Shown one piece after another: positions 27,312 to 36,512 of a DNA stretch of 64,000 nt. The translations under genes and the position numbers were made by a program. The stretch lies in contig LS483478.1 in NCBI GenBank assembly GCA_900478215.1, forward strand, positions 2,480,001 through 2,544,000, in the 5' to 3' direction. The first letter of the stretch is position 1; every line of letters starts with the position of its first letter. The notes below the pieces were generated by a model that was not told the DNA's origin, ran no database searches, and was given only the letters and a program-made list of their open reading frames with translations. This DNA is from Salmonella enterica subsp. houtenae serovar Houten. Its GTDB lineage: Bacteria > Pseudomonadota > Gammaproteobacteria > Enterobacterales > Enterobacteriaceae.

Positions 27312-28547
27312 ATGTCTCAGAACAAGGCTCGCAACATGCCATTTTTGCTGGCTGTTATCTGCATTTATTTTAGTTATTTTCTCCACGGCATTAGCGTTAT
27401 TACACTAGCGCAAAATATGACTTCTCTTGCGGAAAAGTTTTCTACTGATAGCGCCGGTATCGCCTATTTAATTTCTGGCATCGGACTTGGCCGCCTGGTC
27501 AGTATTTTATTTTTTGGCGTACTTTCTGATAAATTTGGCCGCCGGGCGATTATACTGCTTGGCGTCGTGCTGTATATGCTATTTTTCTTCGGTATTCCCG
27601 CCAGCCCTAACCTGATGATCGCTTTTGTATTAGCCGTGTGTGTCGGCGTGGCGAACTCTGCGCTGGATACCGGCGGATACCCTGCGTTAATGGAGTGTTT
27701 TCCAAAAGCCTCTGGCTCGGCGGTTATTCTGGTTAAAGCCATGGTCTCATTCGGGCAAATGATTTATCCCCTTATCGTCAGCGCCTTGTTAGTCAACCAT
27801 ATCTGGTACGGCTATGCGGTGGTGATCCCTGGAATCCTTTTTGTCCTTATTACACTGATGTTGCTGAAAAGCAGCTTCCCCAGCCAACTTGTTGATGCCA
27901 GCGTTGCCAAAGAATTACCACGAATGCACAGTAACCCCCTCGTCTGGCTGGAGGGCATAGCTTCCGTTTTATTTGGCGTCGCCGCGTTTTCGACCTTCTA
28001 TGTGATCGTGGTCTGGATGCCCAAATATGCGATGGCCTTCGCCGGCATGGCGGAATCCGACGCGCTGAAAACCATCTCGTATTACAGTATGGGCTCACTG
28101 GTCTGCGTATTTATCTTTGCCGCATTGCTGAAAAAAATGATTCGTCCCATCTGGGCCAACGTTTTTAATGCCGGGCTGGCAGCGCTTACCGCGGCGGCGA
28201 TTTATTTGTATCCCTCCCCGATGGTCTGTAATGCAGGCGCCTTCATGATTGGATTTTCCGCCGCCGGAGGAATTTTACAATTAGGCGTATCAGTAATGTC
28301 AGAATTTTTCCCCAAAAGCAAAGCTAAAGTCACTAGCATATATATGATGATGGGTGGTGTTGCTAATTTTATTATCCCACTGATCACCGGTTATCTTTCT
28401 ACTATTGGCCTGCAATATATTATCTTGTTAGATTTTGCCTTTGCACTTCTGACGTTCATCACCGCTATTATCGTATTTATTCGCTATTATCGCGTATTTA
28501 AAATACCACAAAACGACGTCCGGTTTGGCGAGCGTTATTTTCAGTAA
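27312..28547 (+). CDS. ydiN: MFS transporter YdiN
   Basis: A 411-residue 12-helix major facilitator, paralogous to YdiM. The loop 2-3 signature is GVLSDKFGRRAI. AILQLGVSVMSEFFPKSKAK-like sequence in the second half mirrors that of YdiM. It ends 66 bases before ydiB, so a shared transcript with ydiB and aroD is likely. Predicted substrate: shikimate or quinate (inference from context). Confidence 0.88.
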   Translation: MSQNKARNMPFLLAVICIYFSYFLHGISVITLAQNMTSLAEKFSTDSAGIAYLISGIGLGRLVSILFFGVLSDKFGRRAIILLGVVLYMLFFFGIPASPNLMIAFVLAVCVGVANSALDTGGYPALMECFPKASGSAVILVKAMVSFGQMIYPLIVSALLVNHIWYGYAVVIPGILFVLITLMLLKSSFPSQLVDASVAKELPRMHSNPLVWLEGIASVLFGVAAFSTFYVIVVWMPKYAMAFAGMAESDALKTISYYSMGSLVCVFIFAALLKKMIRPIWANVFNAGLAALTAAAIYLYPSPMVCNAGAFMIGFSAAGGILQLGVSVMSEFFPKSKAKVTSIYMMMGGVANFIIPLITGYLSTIGLQYIILLDFAFALLTFITAIIVFIRYYRVFKIPQNDVRFGERYFQ

Positions 28548-28613
28548 AAACGTTAACTGTGCGCAACAGGCATTCGTCCTGCGCTGCATCGTCCACTTAT
28601 TAAGGAGTATGAA

Positions 28614-29480
28614 ATGGATGTTACTGCAAAATATGAATTAATTGGTCTTATGGCTTATCCTATCCGCCATAGTTTGTCGCCTGAAATGCAGAATAAAGCA
28701 TTAGAAAAAGCGGGACTACCTTATACTTATATGGCTTTCGAAGTCGATAACACGACGTTTGCCAACGCAATTGAAGGTCTGAAAGCATTAAAAATGCGAG
28801 GTACAGGGGTTTCTATGCCCAACAAACAGCTCGCATGTGAGTATGTCGATGAATTAACGCCCGCCGCAAAACTGGTAGGCGCTATCAACACAATTGTTAA
28901 CGATGACGGCTATCTGCGCGGCTATAACACTGATGGCACAGGCCATATCCGGGCAATTAAAGAAAGCGGTTTCGATATTAACGGTAAAACCATGGTGCTG
29001 CTCGGCGCGGGAGGCGCGGCTACCGCCATTGGCGCCCAGGCGGCCATTGAAAGCATTAAGGAAATTAAGCTGTTTAACCGAAAAGATGAATTTTTCGAAA
29101 AAGCGGTCGCCTTCGCAAAGCGTGTGAATGACAACACCGATTGCATCGTCACCGTCACTGACCTTGCCGATCAACAAGCGTTTGCTGACGCGCTCGCCAC
29201 TGCGGATATTCTGACTAACGGCACTAAAGTCGGCATGAAACCGCTGGACAATGACTCTTTGGTCAGTGATGTTTCCCTGCTTCGCCCTGAATTGCTGGTC
29301 ACCGAGTGTGTTTATAATCCGCATATGACAGCGCTGTTGCAGCAGGCGCAGCAAGCGGGTTGCAAAACGATTGACGGTTACGGCATGTTGTTATGGCAAG
29401 GGGCCGAACAGTTTGAACTGTGGACAGGAAAAGCATTTCCGTTGGAATATGTAAAACAGGTGATGGGATTTACAGCCTGA
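28614..29480 (+). CDS. ydiB: Quinate/shikimate dehydrogenase YdiB
   Basis: A 288-residue NAD(P)-dependent dehydrogenase, the AroE paralogue that accepts both shikimate and quinate. It has the substrate motif RHSLSPEMQNKAL, catalytic Lys in MPNKQLACEY, Asp in YNTDGTG, and the nucleotide loop LGAGGAATAIG. It is followed after 42 bases by aroD. Together they interconvert quinate, dehydroquinate and shikimate. Confidence 0.95.
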   Translation: MDVTAKYELIGLMAYPIRHSLSPEMQNKALEKAGLPYTYMAFEVDNTTFANAIEGLKALKMRGTGVSMPNKQLACEYVDELTPAAKLVGAINTIVNDDGYLRGYNTDGTGHIRAIKESGFDINGKTMVLLGAGGAATAIGAQAAIESIKEIKLFNRKDEFFEKAVAFAKRVNDNTDCIVTVTDLADQQAFADALATADILTNGTKVGMKPLDNDSLVSDVSLLRPELLVTECVYNPHMTALLQQAQQAGCKTIDGYGMLLWQGAEQFELWTGKAFPLEYVKQVMGFTA

Positions 29481-29522
29481 GCGGCAAAATTATAACTGCG
29501 TCGAATGATGAAAGGGTACTAA

Positions 29523-30281
29523 ATGAAAACCGTAACTGTAAGAGATCTTGTGATTGGCCAAGGCGCGCCAAAGATCATTGTGTCGCTAATGGGAAAAACC
29601 CTTGCCGATGTCAAATCGGAAGCGCTTGCCTACCGTGAAGCGGATTTCGATATTCTGGAGTGGCGCGTTGATCATTTCGCCGACGTGATGGCCACGGACA
29701 GCGTGCTGGAGGCCGCACGCGCTATTAGAGAGAGTATTACCGATAAGCCCCTGCTGTTTACCTTCCGTAGCGTGAAAGAAGGCGGTGAACAGGCGCTAAC
29801 GACCACGCAGTATATCGAGCTGAATCGCGCAGCGGTCGACAGTGGCCTTGTCGATATGATCGATCTTGAGCTTTTTACTGGCGATGATGACGTAAAAGCC
29901 ACCGTCGGGTATGCTCATCAACGCAACGTCGCGGTGATCATGTCCAACCACGATTTTCATACCACGCCCGCAGCGGAAGAAATTATTCAGCGCCTGCGTA
30001 AAATGCAGGCGCTTGGCGCCGATATCCCGAAAATCGCCGTCATGCCGCAGACTAAAACCGATGTCCTGACATTACTTACCGCCACCCTGGAAATGCAGGA
30101 ACGCTATGCGGATCGCCCGATTATTACCATGTCGATGTCAAAAACCGGGGTTATTTCTCGTCTTGCCGGCGAAGTGTTTGGCTCGGCGGCAACGTTCGGC
30201 GCGGTGAAAAAAGCATCTGCGCCAGGACAAATATCGGTGGTCGATCTTCGCACCGTATTAGCCATATTACATCAGGCGTAA
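29523..30281 (+). CDS. aroD: Type I 3-dehydroquinate dehydratase
   Basis: A 252-residue (beta/alpha)8 barrel enzyme of the shikimate pathway, converting 3-dehydroquinate to 3-dehydroshikimate. The Schiff-base Lys170 is in DIPKIAVMP, His143 in SNHDFH, and Glu86 in FRSVKEGG. The flexible substrate-covering loop is followed by SMSKTGVISR. These match the well-studied Salmonella enzyme at every position checked. Confidence 0.97.
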   Translation: MKTVTVRDLVIGQGAPKIIVSLMGKTLADVKSEALAYREADFDILEWRVDHFADVMATDSVLEAARAIRESITDKPLLFTFRSVKEGGEQALTTTQYIELNRAAVDSGLVDMIDLELFTGDDDVKATVGYAHQRNVAVIMSNHDFHTTPAAEEIIQRLRKMQALGADIPKIAVMPQTKTDVLTLLTATLEMQERYADRPIITMSMSKTGVISRLAGEVFGSAATFGAVKKASAPGQISVVDLRTVLAILHQA

Positions 30282-30290
30282 CACGTTATG

Positions 30291-30318
30291 CGTGGCGGAA
30301 GGTTCTCTTTCCGCCACG
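30291..30318 (+). terminator. Hairpin after aroD
   Basis: CGTGGCGGAA / TTCCGCCACG form a 10-bp stem with an 8-base loop, 9 bases past the aroD stop. No strong U-tract follows. It probably ends the aroD transcript. Confidence 0.6.
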
Positions 30319-30432
30319 ATATCCTAAATAATTCGAGTTGCAGGAAGGCGACAAGTAAGTGAATCCCTGGCGCATAGATCACTATGTGAATGGGGCAAGC
30401 GAACGCAGGCAACTTAAAGTATGACGGATATA
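30319..30432. repeat. Dispersed ~115-bp intergenic palindromic repeat (RSA-like)
   Basis: The block contains ATTCGAGTTGCAGGAAGGCG, AGTGAATCCC, a central CATAGATCACTATGTGA, then CAACTTAAAGTATGACGGATA. This layout matches a repeat I know from many intergenic sites in Salmonella, E. coli and Klebsiella (often called RSA). Its ends are imperfect inverted copies of each other (ATATCC...GAGTTG versus CAACTT...GGATAT), so the whole can fold into one long hairpin. It lies between aroD and ydiF. Confidence 0.7.
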
Positions 30433-30547
30433 TTAAGAAAATAGTTATTCGACATGACTATGTTCCTTATTCATTGAAAGCCTGTGTCTTTATTCCCGTT
30501 GACGAGGGCATATCGATATTGTTTTCAGGGATAATTATGGAGTAAAT

Positions 30548-32143
30548 ATGAAACTCAATAAGCCATCACGTATTAATTGTCGTGTTCCCGTGCTCACTGC
30601 TCAGGAAGCGGTAAATTATATTCCGGATGAGGCAACTTTATGTATTCTGGGCGCAGGCGGCGGTATTCTCGAAGCGACAACGCTCATTACCGCACTGGCA
30701 GATAAATATAAAGAAACGCAGACACCACAAGATTTATCGATTATTAGCCCAACCGGACTTGGTGACCGCGCCGATCGCGGTATCAGCCCACTGGCGCAGG
30801 AGGGGCTGGTGAAATGGGCGCTATGCGGACACTGGGGACAGTCTCCCCGCATTTCCGAACTGGCTGAACAAAATAAAATTGCCGCCTATAACTACCCGCA
30901 AGGTGTATTAACCCAGACGTTACGCGCCAGCGCCGCACATCAACCGGGGGTTCTTAGCGATATCGGTATTGGTACCTTTGTCGACCCTCGCCAACAGGGC
31001 GGAAAGTTAAATGACGTAACGAAAGAAGATCTCATTAAGTTGGTAAAGATCGATAATAAAGAATATCTCTATTATAAAGCGATAGCGCCGAATATAGCTT
31101 TTATCCGCGCCACTACCTGCGACAGTGAAGGCTATGCATCTTTTGAAGATGAGGTGATGTATCTTGATGCGCTGGTTATTGCCCAGGCCGTTCATAACAA
31201 TGGCGGCATTGTGATGATGCAGGTGCAAAAAATGGTTAAAAAAGCCACGCTGCATCCTAAATCTGTGCGTATTCCTGGTTATCTGGTGGATATTGTGGTC
31301 GTCGATGCAGACCAGACGCAACTGTATGGCGGCGCGCCGGTGAACCGTTTTATCTCCGGCGATTTTACCCTTGATGATAATACGCAGCTCACCCTTCCTC
31401 TCAATCAGCGCAAGCTGGTAGCCCGACGCGCGCTGTTTGAAATGCGCAAAGGCGCGGTAGGCAATGTGGGCGTTGGGATTGCCGACGGCATTGGTCTGGT
31501 CGCTCGCGAGGAAGGTTGCGCCGATGATTTTGTTCTGACCGTCGAAACCGGCCCGGTGGGCGGTATTACGTCCCAGGGTGTGGCGTTTGGCGCCAATGTC
31601 AATACCCGTGCGATACTCGATATGACCTCGCAATTTGACTTTTATCACGGCGGCGGACTCGACGTCTGTTATTTAAGTTTTGCCGAAGTAGATCAACACG
31701 GTAATGTCGGCGTACATAAATTTAATGGTAAAATTATGGGTACCGGCGGATTTATCGATATTAGCGCGACGTCGCAAAAAATTATTTTCTGCGGCACTCT
31801 GACGGCCGGAAGTCTAAAAACAGAAATTACTGACGGCAAGTTAAATATCCTGCAGGAAGGTCGTGTGAAAAAATTCGTTAGCGAACTGCCGGAAATTACA
31901 TTCAGTGGAAAAATTGCGCTTGAGCGTGGCTTAGACGTGCGTTACATCACTGAACGCGCAGTTTTCACCCTCAGACAAGATGGCCTCCATTTAATCGAAA
32001 TTGCGCCAGGGGTCGATTTGCAGCAGGATATTCTCGATAAGATGGATTTTTCACCGATTATCTCGCCGGATCTGAAACTGATGGACGAAAGATTATTCAC
32101 CGATGCCACTATGGGATTCACGCTTCCCGACGCTGCTATTTAA
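30548..32143 (+). CDS. ydiF: Acetate-CoA/short-chain CoA transferase YdiF
   Basis: A 531-residue family I CoA transferase with fused alpha and beta parts. The glycine loop is LGAGGGILEAT and the catalytic Glu333 lies in LTVETGPVGG, the position known in the E. coli enzyme. It moves CoA between acetyl-CoA and short-chain acids. It is the first gene of the ydiFO pair and, with ydiQRST-fadK downstream, suggests activation of fatty acids without ATP. Confidence 0.93.
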   Translation: MKLNKPSRINCRVPVLTAQEAVNYIPDEATLCILGAGGGILEATTLITALADKYKETQTPQDLSIISPTGLGDRADRGISPLAQEGLVKWALCGHWGQSPRISELAEQNKIAAYNYPQGVLTQTLRASAAHQPGVLSDIGIGTFVDPRQQGGKLNDVTKEDLIKLVKIDNKEYLYYKAIAPNIAFIRATTCDSEGYASFEDEVMYLDALVIAQAVHNNGGIVMMQVQKMVKKATLHPKSVRIPGYLVDIVVVDADQTQLYGGAPVNRFISGDFTLDDNTQLTLPLNQRKLVARRALFEMRKGAVGNVGVGIADGIGLVAREEGCADDFVLTVETGPVGGITSQGVAFGANVNTRAILDMTSQFDFYHGGGLDVCYLSFAEVDQHGNVGVHKFNGKIMGTGGFIDISATSQKIIFCGTLTAGSLKTEITDGKLNILQEGRVKKFVSELPEITFSGKIALERGLDVRYITERAVFTLRQDGLHLIEIAPGVDLQQDILDKMDFSPIISPDLKLMDERLFTDATMGFTLPDAAI

Positions 32144-32156
32144 AAGGAGTATAAAG

Positions 32157-33308
32157 ATGGATTTTTCATTAACAGAAGAGCAAGAATTATTACTGGCCAG
32201 TATTCGCGAGTTAATCACCAGCAATTTTCCGGAAGAGTATTTCCGCACATGCGATCAAACGGGCACCTATCCCAGAGAATTTATGCAGGCGTTGGCGGAA
32301 AATGGTATTTCAATGCTGGGCGTCCCGGAAGAGTTTGGCGGCATTCCGGCTGACTATGTAACGCAAATGCTGGCGCTAATGGAAATCTCAAAGTGCGGCG
32401 CGCCGGCCTTTCTGATTACCAATGGACAATGCATTCACAGTATGCGCCGTTTTGGTTCTGCTGAACAACTGCGTAAAACGGCAGCAAGTACTCTGGCGAC
32501 CGGCGATCCGGCTTACGCGCTCGCCTTAACCGAACCAGGCGCGGGTTCTGATAATAACAGCGCCACCACAACCTGGACGCGTAAAAACGGAAAGGTTTAT
32601 CTTAACGGCCAAAAAACATTTATCACCGGTGCCAAAGAGTATCCTTACATGCTAGTTCTGGCGCGCGATGCGGAGCCTAAAGATCCTAAAAAAGCGTTCA
32701 CGCTTTGGTGGGTAGATTCAAATACGCCGGGCATAAAGATCAACCCCCTACACAAAATTGGCTGGCACATGTTGAGTACCTGCGAAGTTTATCTCGATAA
32801 TGTCGAGGTTGATGAAAGCGACAGAGTCGGTGAAGAAGGCATGGGTTTTCTCAATGTGATGTATAACTTTGAAATGGAGCGTTTGATTAATGCCGCGCGC
32901 AGTACAGGGTTTGCCGAATGCGCCTTTGAAGATGCCGCCCGTTACGCCAACCAGCGTATCGCCTTTGGCAAACCCATCGGACATAACCAGATGATCCAGG
33001 AAAAGCTGGCGCTAATGGCCATCAAAATCGAAAACATGCGCAACATGGTATTGAAAGTCGCCTGGCAGGCCGATCGCGAAGAGTCGCTGCGTACCAGCGC
33101 CGCGTTGGCGAAGTTGTACTGCGCGCGTACGGCGATGGAGGTGATTGACGATGCGATTCAGATTATGGGGGGCTTGGGCTATACCGATGAAGCTCGCGTT
33201 TCCCGCTTCTGGCGCGACGTTCGCTGTGAACGTATCGGCGGCGGTACGGATGAAATCATGATCTATGTGGCAGGACGCCAGATTCTGAAAGACTATCAGA
33301 ATAAATAA
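32157..33308 (+). CDS. ydiO: Acyl-CoA dehydrogenase YdiO
   Basis: A 383-residue FAD-dependent acyl-CoA dehydrogenase. The signature segments are ALALTEPGAGSDNNSA (FAD and substrate loop), LNGQKTFITGA, and GGLGYTDEARVSRFWRDVR near the C-terminus. The likely catalytic base is Glu in RIGGGTDEIM. It is predicted to donate electrons to the ETF made by ydiQR. The start at 32157 has an AGGAGT ribosome-binding site 13 bases after the ydiF stop and gives the E. coli length. Confidence 0.93.
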   Translation: MDFSLTEEQELLLASIRELITSNFPEEYFRTCDQTGTYPREFMQALAENGISMLGVPEEFGGIPADYVTQMLALMEISKCGAPAFLITNGQCIHSMRRFGSAEQLRKTAASTLATGDPAYALALTEPGAGSDNNSATTTWTRKNGKVYLNGQKTFITGAKEYPYMLVLARDAEPKDPKKAFTLWWVDSNTPGIKINPLHKIGWHMLSTCEVYLDNVEVDESDRVGEEGMGFLNVMYNFEMERLINAARSTGFAECAFEDAARYANQRIAFGKPIGHNQMIQEKLALMAIKIENMRNMVLKVAWQADREESLRTSAALAKLYCARTAMEVIDDAIQIMGGLGYTDEARVSRFWRDVRCERIGGGTDEIMIYVAGRQILKDYQNK

Positions 33309-33325
33309 GGATCGTACCGGAGCAT

Positions 33326-33367
33326 GTTATCCGGTCTGGACGCCTCGCGACATCAGGCCGGATAACA
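33326..33367. repeat. REP-type hairpin between ydiO and ydiP
   Basis: GTTATCCGG-TCTGGACGCC-TCGCGACATCA-GGCCGGATAAC forms a 9-bp terminal stem of REP type. It lies between the convergent ends of ydiO and ydiP and probably terminates or protects both transcripts. Confidence 0.7.
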
Positions 33368-33383
33368 CAGATAAACCTGAACG

Positions 33384-34274
33384 TCAGGCATCCGACAACA
33401 AATACGTCTGTGCAATCAAATTATTTTTAAATTGCTTACGGTAATCGTTGGGAGAACATCCTACATGGCGCATAAACAATTTTGCAAAATGGTCGACATT
33501 TTCATACCCTACTCGCCAGGAAATTTCCGCCAGCGGAGACTCGGTGTTTGTCAGCGCGAATTTAGCCTCGGTCATTCGCCTTTGAATAACATAGTTGATG
33601 GGCGATATATGATATTCTTTGGCAAACTCATGGCAGATATAACTGACGCTGGCACGAAATTTTTTCGATAGCTGATCAAGCGTGATTTTCTCACGATAAT
33701 TATTATTGAGATAAACGAGCACATCCTTAATTAATACGTCTTTTTTAATATACCCTTGTTCCGAACGATAGGCATTTTTAAAATTCTCATAATAGAGCAC
33801 GGTCAGGGCATAAGCAAAGGCATCATATACCGAGGAGGTCAATGCATTTTTTCCCTGCGGAAGTAATACGCTTAATTCATTAAAGATACTTTTAATGACC
33901 TCTTTGCTCTGAACCACGGAAACCACCGGACAGGAATGGCTCTGCAATAGCTGGTTTTCCTCCCAACTTTGAAAACAAAATCCGTACAATGCGCAGGTAT
34001 ACGTCGTAGCCGGCGAGTTGCTGTCGGATGCGACCGCATGCAGTCTTCCCCGCTCCACCACGACGATATCATCCGCATGCGCGACATAGAGTGAGGAGTC
34101 AATTATTAATCTGGCTATGCCTTTTTTAACGTAAATAAGCTCTGTTTCATGATCATGCACATGATGACCAGACTCCCAGTTAGGATCATCGCTTATGACG
34201 AAACGAGAAAATTTAGGGGTTTTGCCCTGTTCAAAAATGGTCTCCGTGGCGGAATCAAAACAGCGCTGATACAT
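33384..34274 (-). CDS. ydiP: AraC-family regulator YdiP
   Basis: A 296-residue regulator with an N-terminal cupin-like domain (HHVHDHETELIYVKKG) and a C-terminal pair of helix-turn-helix motifs (ITLDQLSKKFRASVSYICHEFAKEYHISP; SPLAEISWRVGYENVDHFAKLFMRHVGCSP). It lies between ydiFO and ydiQRST-fadK and is divergent from ydiQ, so it most likely controls one or both. The effector is unknown. The start at 34274 follows the E. coli protein; an in-frame Met 28 codons earlier is less likely. Confidence 0.88.
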   Translation of the reverse strand: MYQRCFDSATETIFEQGKTPKFSRFVISDDPNWESGHHVHDHETELIYVKKGIARLIIDSSLYVAHADDIVVVERGRLHAVASDSNSPATTYTCALYGFCFQSWEENQLLQSHSCPVVSVVQSKEVIKSIFNELSVLLPQGKNALTSSVYDAFAYALTVLYYENFKNAYRSEQGYIKKDVLIKDVLVYLNNNYREKITLDQLSKKFRASVSYICHEFAKEYHISPINYVIQRRMTEAKFALTNTESPLAEISWRVGYENVDHFAKLFMRHVGCSPNDYRKQFKNNLIAQTYLLSDA

Positions 34275-34735
34275 AATAACCTCTGTCAGGTTTAAAAAGA
34301 TAACCGGGATAAAATAAAGCGAGCAGCAGGGTTGTACAACTGTAGCGATTACTGACAAAACAAGATTATTTGTTTCGAATGCAAGATATTATGTTCTTTT
34401 GCTAACCGCTCTGATGAGCTGACGATAGCGTATTACCAGATAAAAAACATAAACGACATGTTTCTGATATTTTATTTTAACCTCATTGAAACAACATCTG
34501 ACAGTTTATTTTTAAAAAGAGGAGACGCATCGCACTTATTATTTTTACTAGCGCATTTGTATTTTTAGCACAACCTTTTTCAGACACCGGCTAACCATTC
34601 CCGGCTCACCGATTTTTTGTGCAAGATTATTCGCAAGGAAAACAGATTGACCCATCGTAAACCTCTTCTGTCTGCCGCAGACTATTTTCAGTCATTTTTA
34701 CGTTACTTATCCGCACGCGACTCACTGGAGATGCA
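34275..34735. other. ydiP-ydiQ divergent intergenic region
   Basis: About 460 AT-rich bases (long runs of A and T around 34440-34600) with no convincing gene. It should contain the ydiP and ydiQ promoters and YdiP binding sites. I see no clear FNR or CRP consensus. A hydrophobic 36-codon frame at 34458-34568 lacks a ribosome-binding site. Confidence 0.5.
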
Positions 34736-35500
34736 ATGAAAATAATAACCTGCTTTAAGTTGGTGCCTGAAGAACAGGACATTACCGTGACCCCGGAGCA
34801 TTCGCTCAATTTTGAACGCGCCGAGGCCAAAATCAGCCAGTTTGATTTAAACGCGATTGAGGCCGCGGCGCAGTTAGCGGGCGATGGTGATGAGATCGCT
34901 GCCCTCGCCGTCGGTGGCTCTCTGTTACAAAATTCAAAAGTCCGCAAAGATGTCTTATCCCGCGGGCCGGACGCGCTTTTTATGGTTCAGGATGCGCAAC
35001 TGGAGCACGCCCTTCCGAAAGAAACCGCGTCGGCGCTCGCGGCGGCGGTAGAGAAAATCGGCTTTGACCTGCTGCTCTTTGGAGAAGGTTCCGGCGATAT
35101 CTATGCCCAACAGGTCGGCCTGCTGACCGGCGAGCTTCTGCAACTTCCCGTCATCAACGCGGTAAGCCATATTCAACGCGACGGCGACAAAATCATCGTT
35201 GAACGTACGCTGGAAGAAGAGCTTGAAATTATTGAACTCACGCCGCCCGCGGTGCTTTGCGTCACCTCCGATATTAACGTTCCACGAATCCCATCAATGA
35301 AAGCTATCCTGAGCGCCGGGAAAAAAGCCGTTACGTCGTGGCAGGCGATCGATATCCACTGGACCCCAACCGCGCCACTGGCGGAACTGGAGTCTATCTC
35401 AGTACCGCCGCAGACAGAACGTAAGCATATCCTTCTCGACAACGATTCGCCGGAAGCCATCGCCGCGCTGGCCGACCATTTAAAAAAATTCCTGAACTAA
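34736..35500 (+). CDS. ydiQ: Electron transfer flavoprotein beta-type subunit YdiQ
   Basis: A 254-residue FixA/EtfB-family protein (KIITCFKLVPEEQDI, FDLNAIEAAAQL, LFGEGSGDIYAQQVG). With YdiR it forms an electron transfer flavoprotein that takes electrons from acyl-CoA dehydrogenase and gives them to YdiS. It has a GGAG ribosome-binding site and ends 21 bases before ydiR. Confidence 0.92.
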   Translation: MKIITCFKLVPEEQDITVTPEHSLNFERAEAKISQFDLNAIEAAAQLAGDGDEIAALAVGGSLLQNSKVRKDVLSRGPDALFMVQDAQLEHALPKETASALAAAVEKIGFDLLLFGEGSGDIYAQQVGLLTGELLQLPVINAVSHIQRDGDKIIVERTLEEELEIIELTPPAVLCVTSDINVPRIPSMKAILSAGKKAVTSWQAIDIHWTPTAPLAELESISVPPQTERKHILLDNDSPEAIAALADHLKKFLN

Positions 35501-35521
35501 ACCCAACGGAGAAAAATTATC

Positions 35522-36457
35522 ATGAGTCAATTAGCCAACGTATGGGTCTTTAGCGATAACGTAGAGCGTTATGCCGAATTAATGACCGGCGCGCGGCAGT
35601 ATGGAAAAAGGGTTTACGCCATCGTACAGGGAAGCGCCCATGTCGGGCGCGTCAAAGCGCTTGGCGCTGATGAGATTATTATCCTTGAATCACATACGGA
35701 TTTGCAGCGCGTAGAAAACTATGCCGAAACGCTGGCCTCGCTGTTAGGCGATAACAGCGGACTGCTGCTCATGGCGGCGACCAGGCGCTGTAAAGCGCTG
35801 GGCGCCCGGCTGAGCATCCAGCTTAACGCCGTCATGGTGAACGACGCGACCTCCATCGAGCTCATCAACGGGACGCTATGTGCAGAGCATCGCATGTACG
35901 GCGGCCTTGCCTTCGGCAAGGAGAACTTAAACAGTCCGCAGGCGATTATTACGCTGGCGCCCGGCGTGCTGGAGCCCGCCCTCCCTTTCCCCGGTCATAC
36001 TTGCCCCGAGACCACGCTAGCGTATATCGCGCCGCGCCGCGAAGTGTTGTGTCACCAGCGCCGCGCGAAATCGCTAAGCAGCGTCGATTTGAGTAAAGCC
36101 AAACGGGTTATCGGCGTGGGGCGAGGCCTGGCGGCGCAAAGCGATCTTGATATGGTGCATAAACTGGCAACCGTACTTGGCGCTGAAGTGGGCTGCTCCC
36201 GCCCCATTGCAGAAGGCGAGAACTGGATGGAACGCGAGCGCTATATTGGCGTATCCGGCGTGCTGTTGAAATCCGATCTCTATCTGACGCTGGGCATTTC
36301 CGGTCAAATCCAGCATATGGTGGGCGGGAATGGCGCAAAAATTATTGTCGCGATTAACAAAGATAAAAGCGCGCCCATTTTCAATTATGCCGATTATGGC
36401 CTGGTGGGCGATATCTACAAGGTCGTTCCTGCCCTTATCGACCAGTTAAGTCGTTAA
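35522..36457 (+). CDS. ydiR: Electron transfer flavoprotein alpha-type subunit YdiR
   Basis: A 311-residue FixB/EtfA-family protein. The C-terminal FAD-binding domain is clear: VIGVGRGLAAQSDLD, LGAEVGCSRPIAE, LTLGISGQIQHMVG and IVAINKDKSAPIFNYADYGLVGD. It pairs with YdiQ. In E. coli the ydiQRST genes accompany the fixABCX-like family of flavoproteins. Confidence 0.93.
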   Translation: MSQLANVWVFSDNVERYAELMTGARQYGKRVYAIVQGSAHVGRVKALGADEIIILESHTDLQRVENYAETLASLLGDNSGLLLMAATRRCKALGARLSIQLNAVMVNDATSIELINGTLCAEHRMYGGLAFGKENLNSPQAIITLAPGVLEPALPFPGHTCPETTLAYIAPRREVLCHQRRAKSLSSVDLSKAKRVIGVGRGLAAQSDLDMVHKLATVLGAEVGCSRPIAEGENWMERERYIGVSGVLLKSDLYLTLGISGQIQHMVGGNGAKIIVAINKDKSAPIFNYADYGLVGDIYKVVPALIDQLSR

Positions 36458-36512
36458 TTCCCTTTCAACGCACATCTCCCGCCGTCAATCCGGCGGGAAA
36501 GGAGCATAAAGC

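Noticed and set aside
34458..34568. 36-residue hydrophobic ORF in the ydiP-ydiQ gap
   Set aside because: AT-rich sequence produces Phe/Leu-rich frames by chance; no ribosome-binding site.
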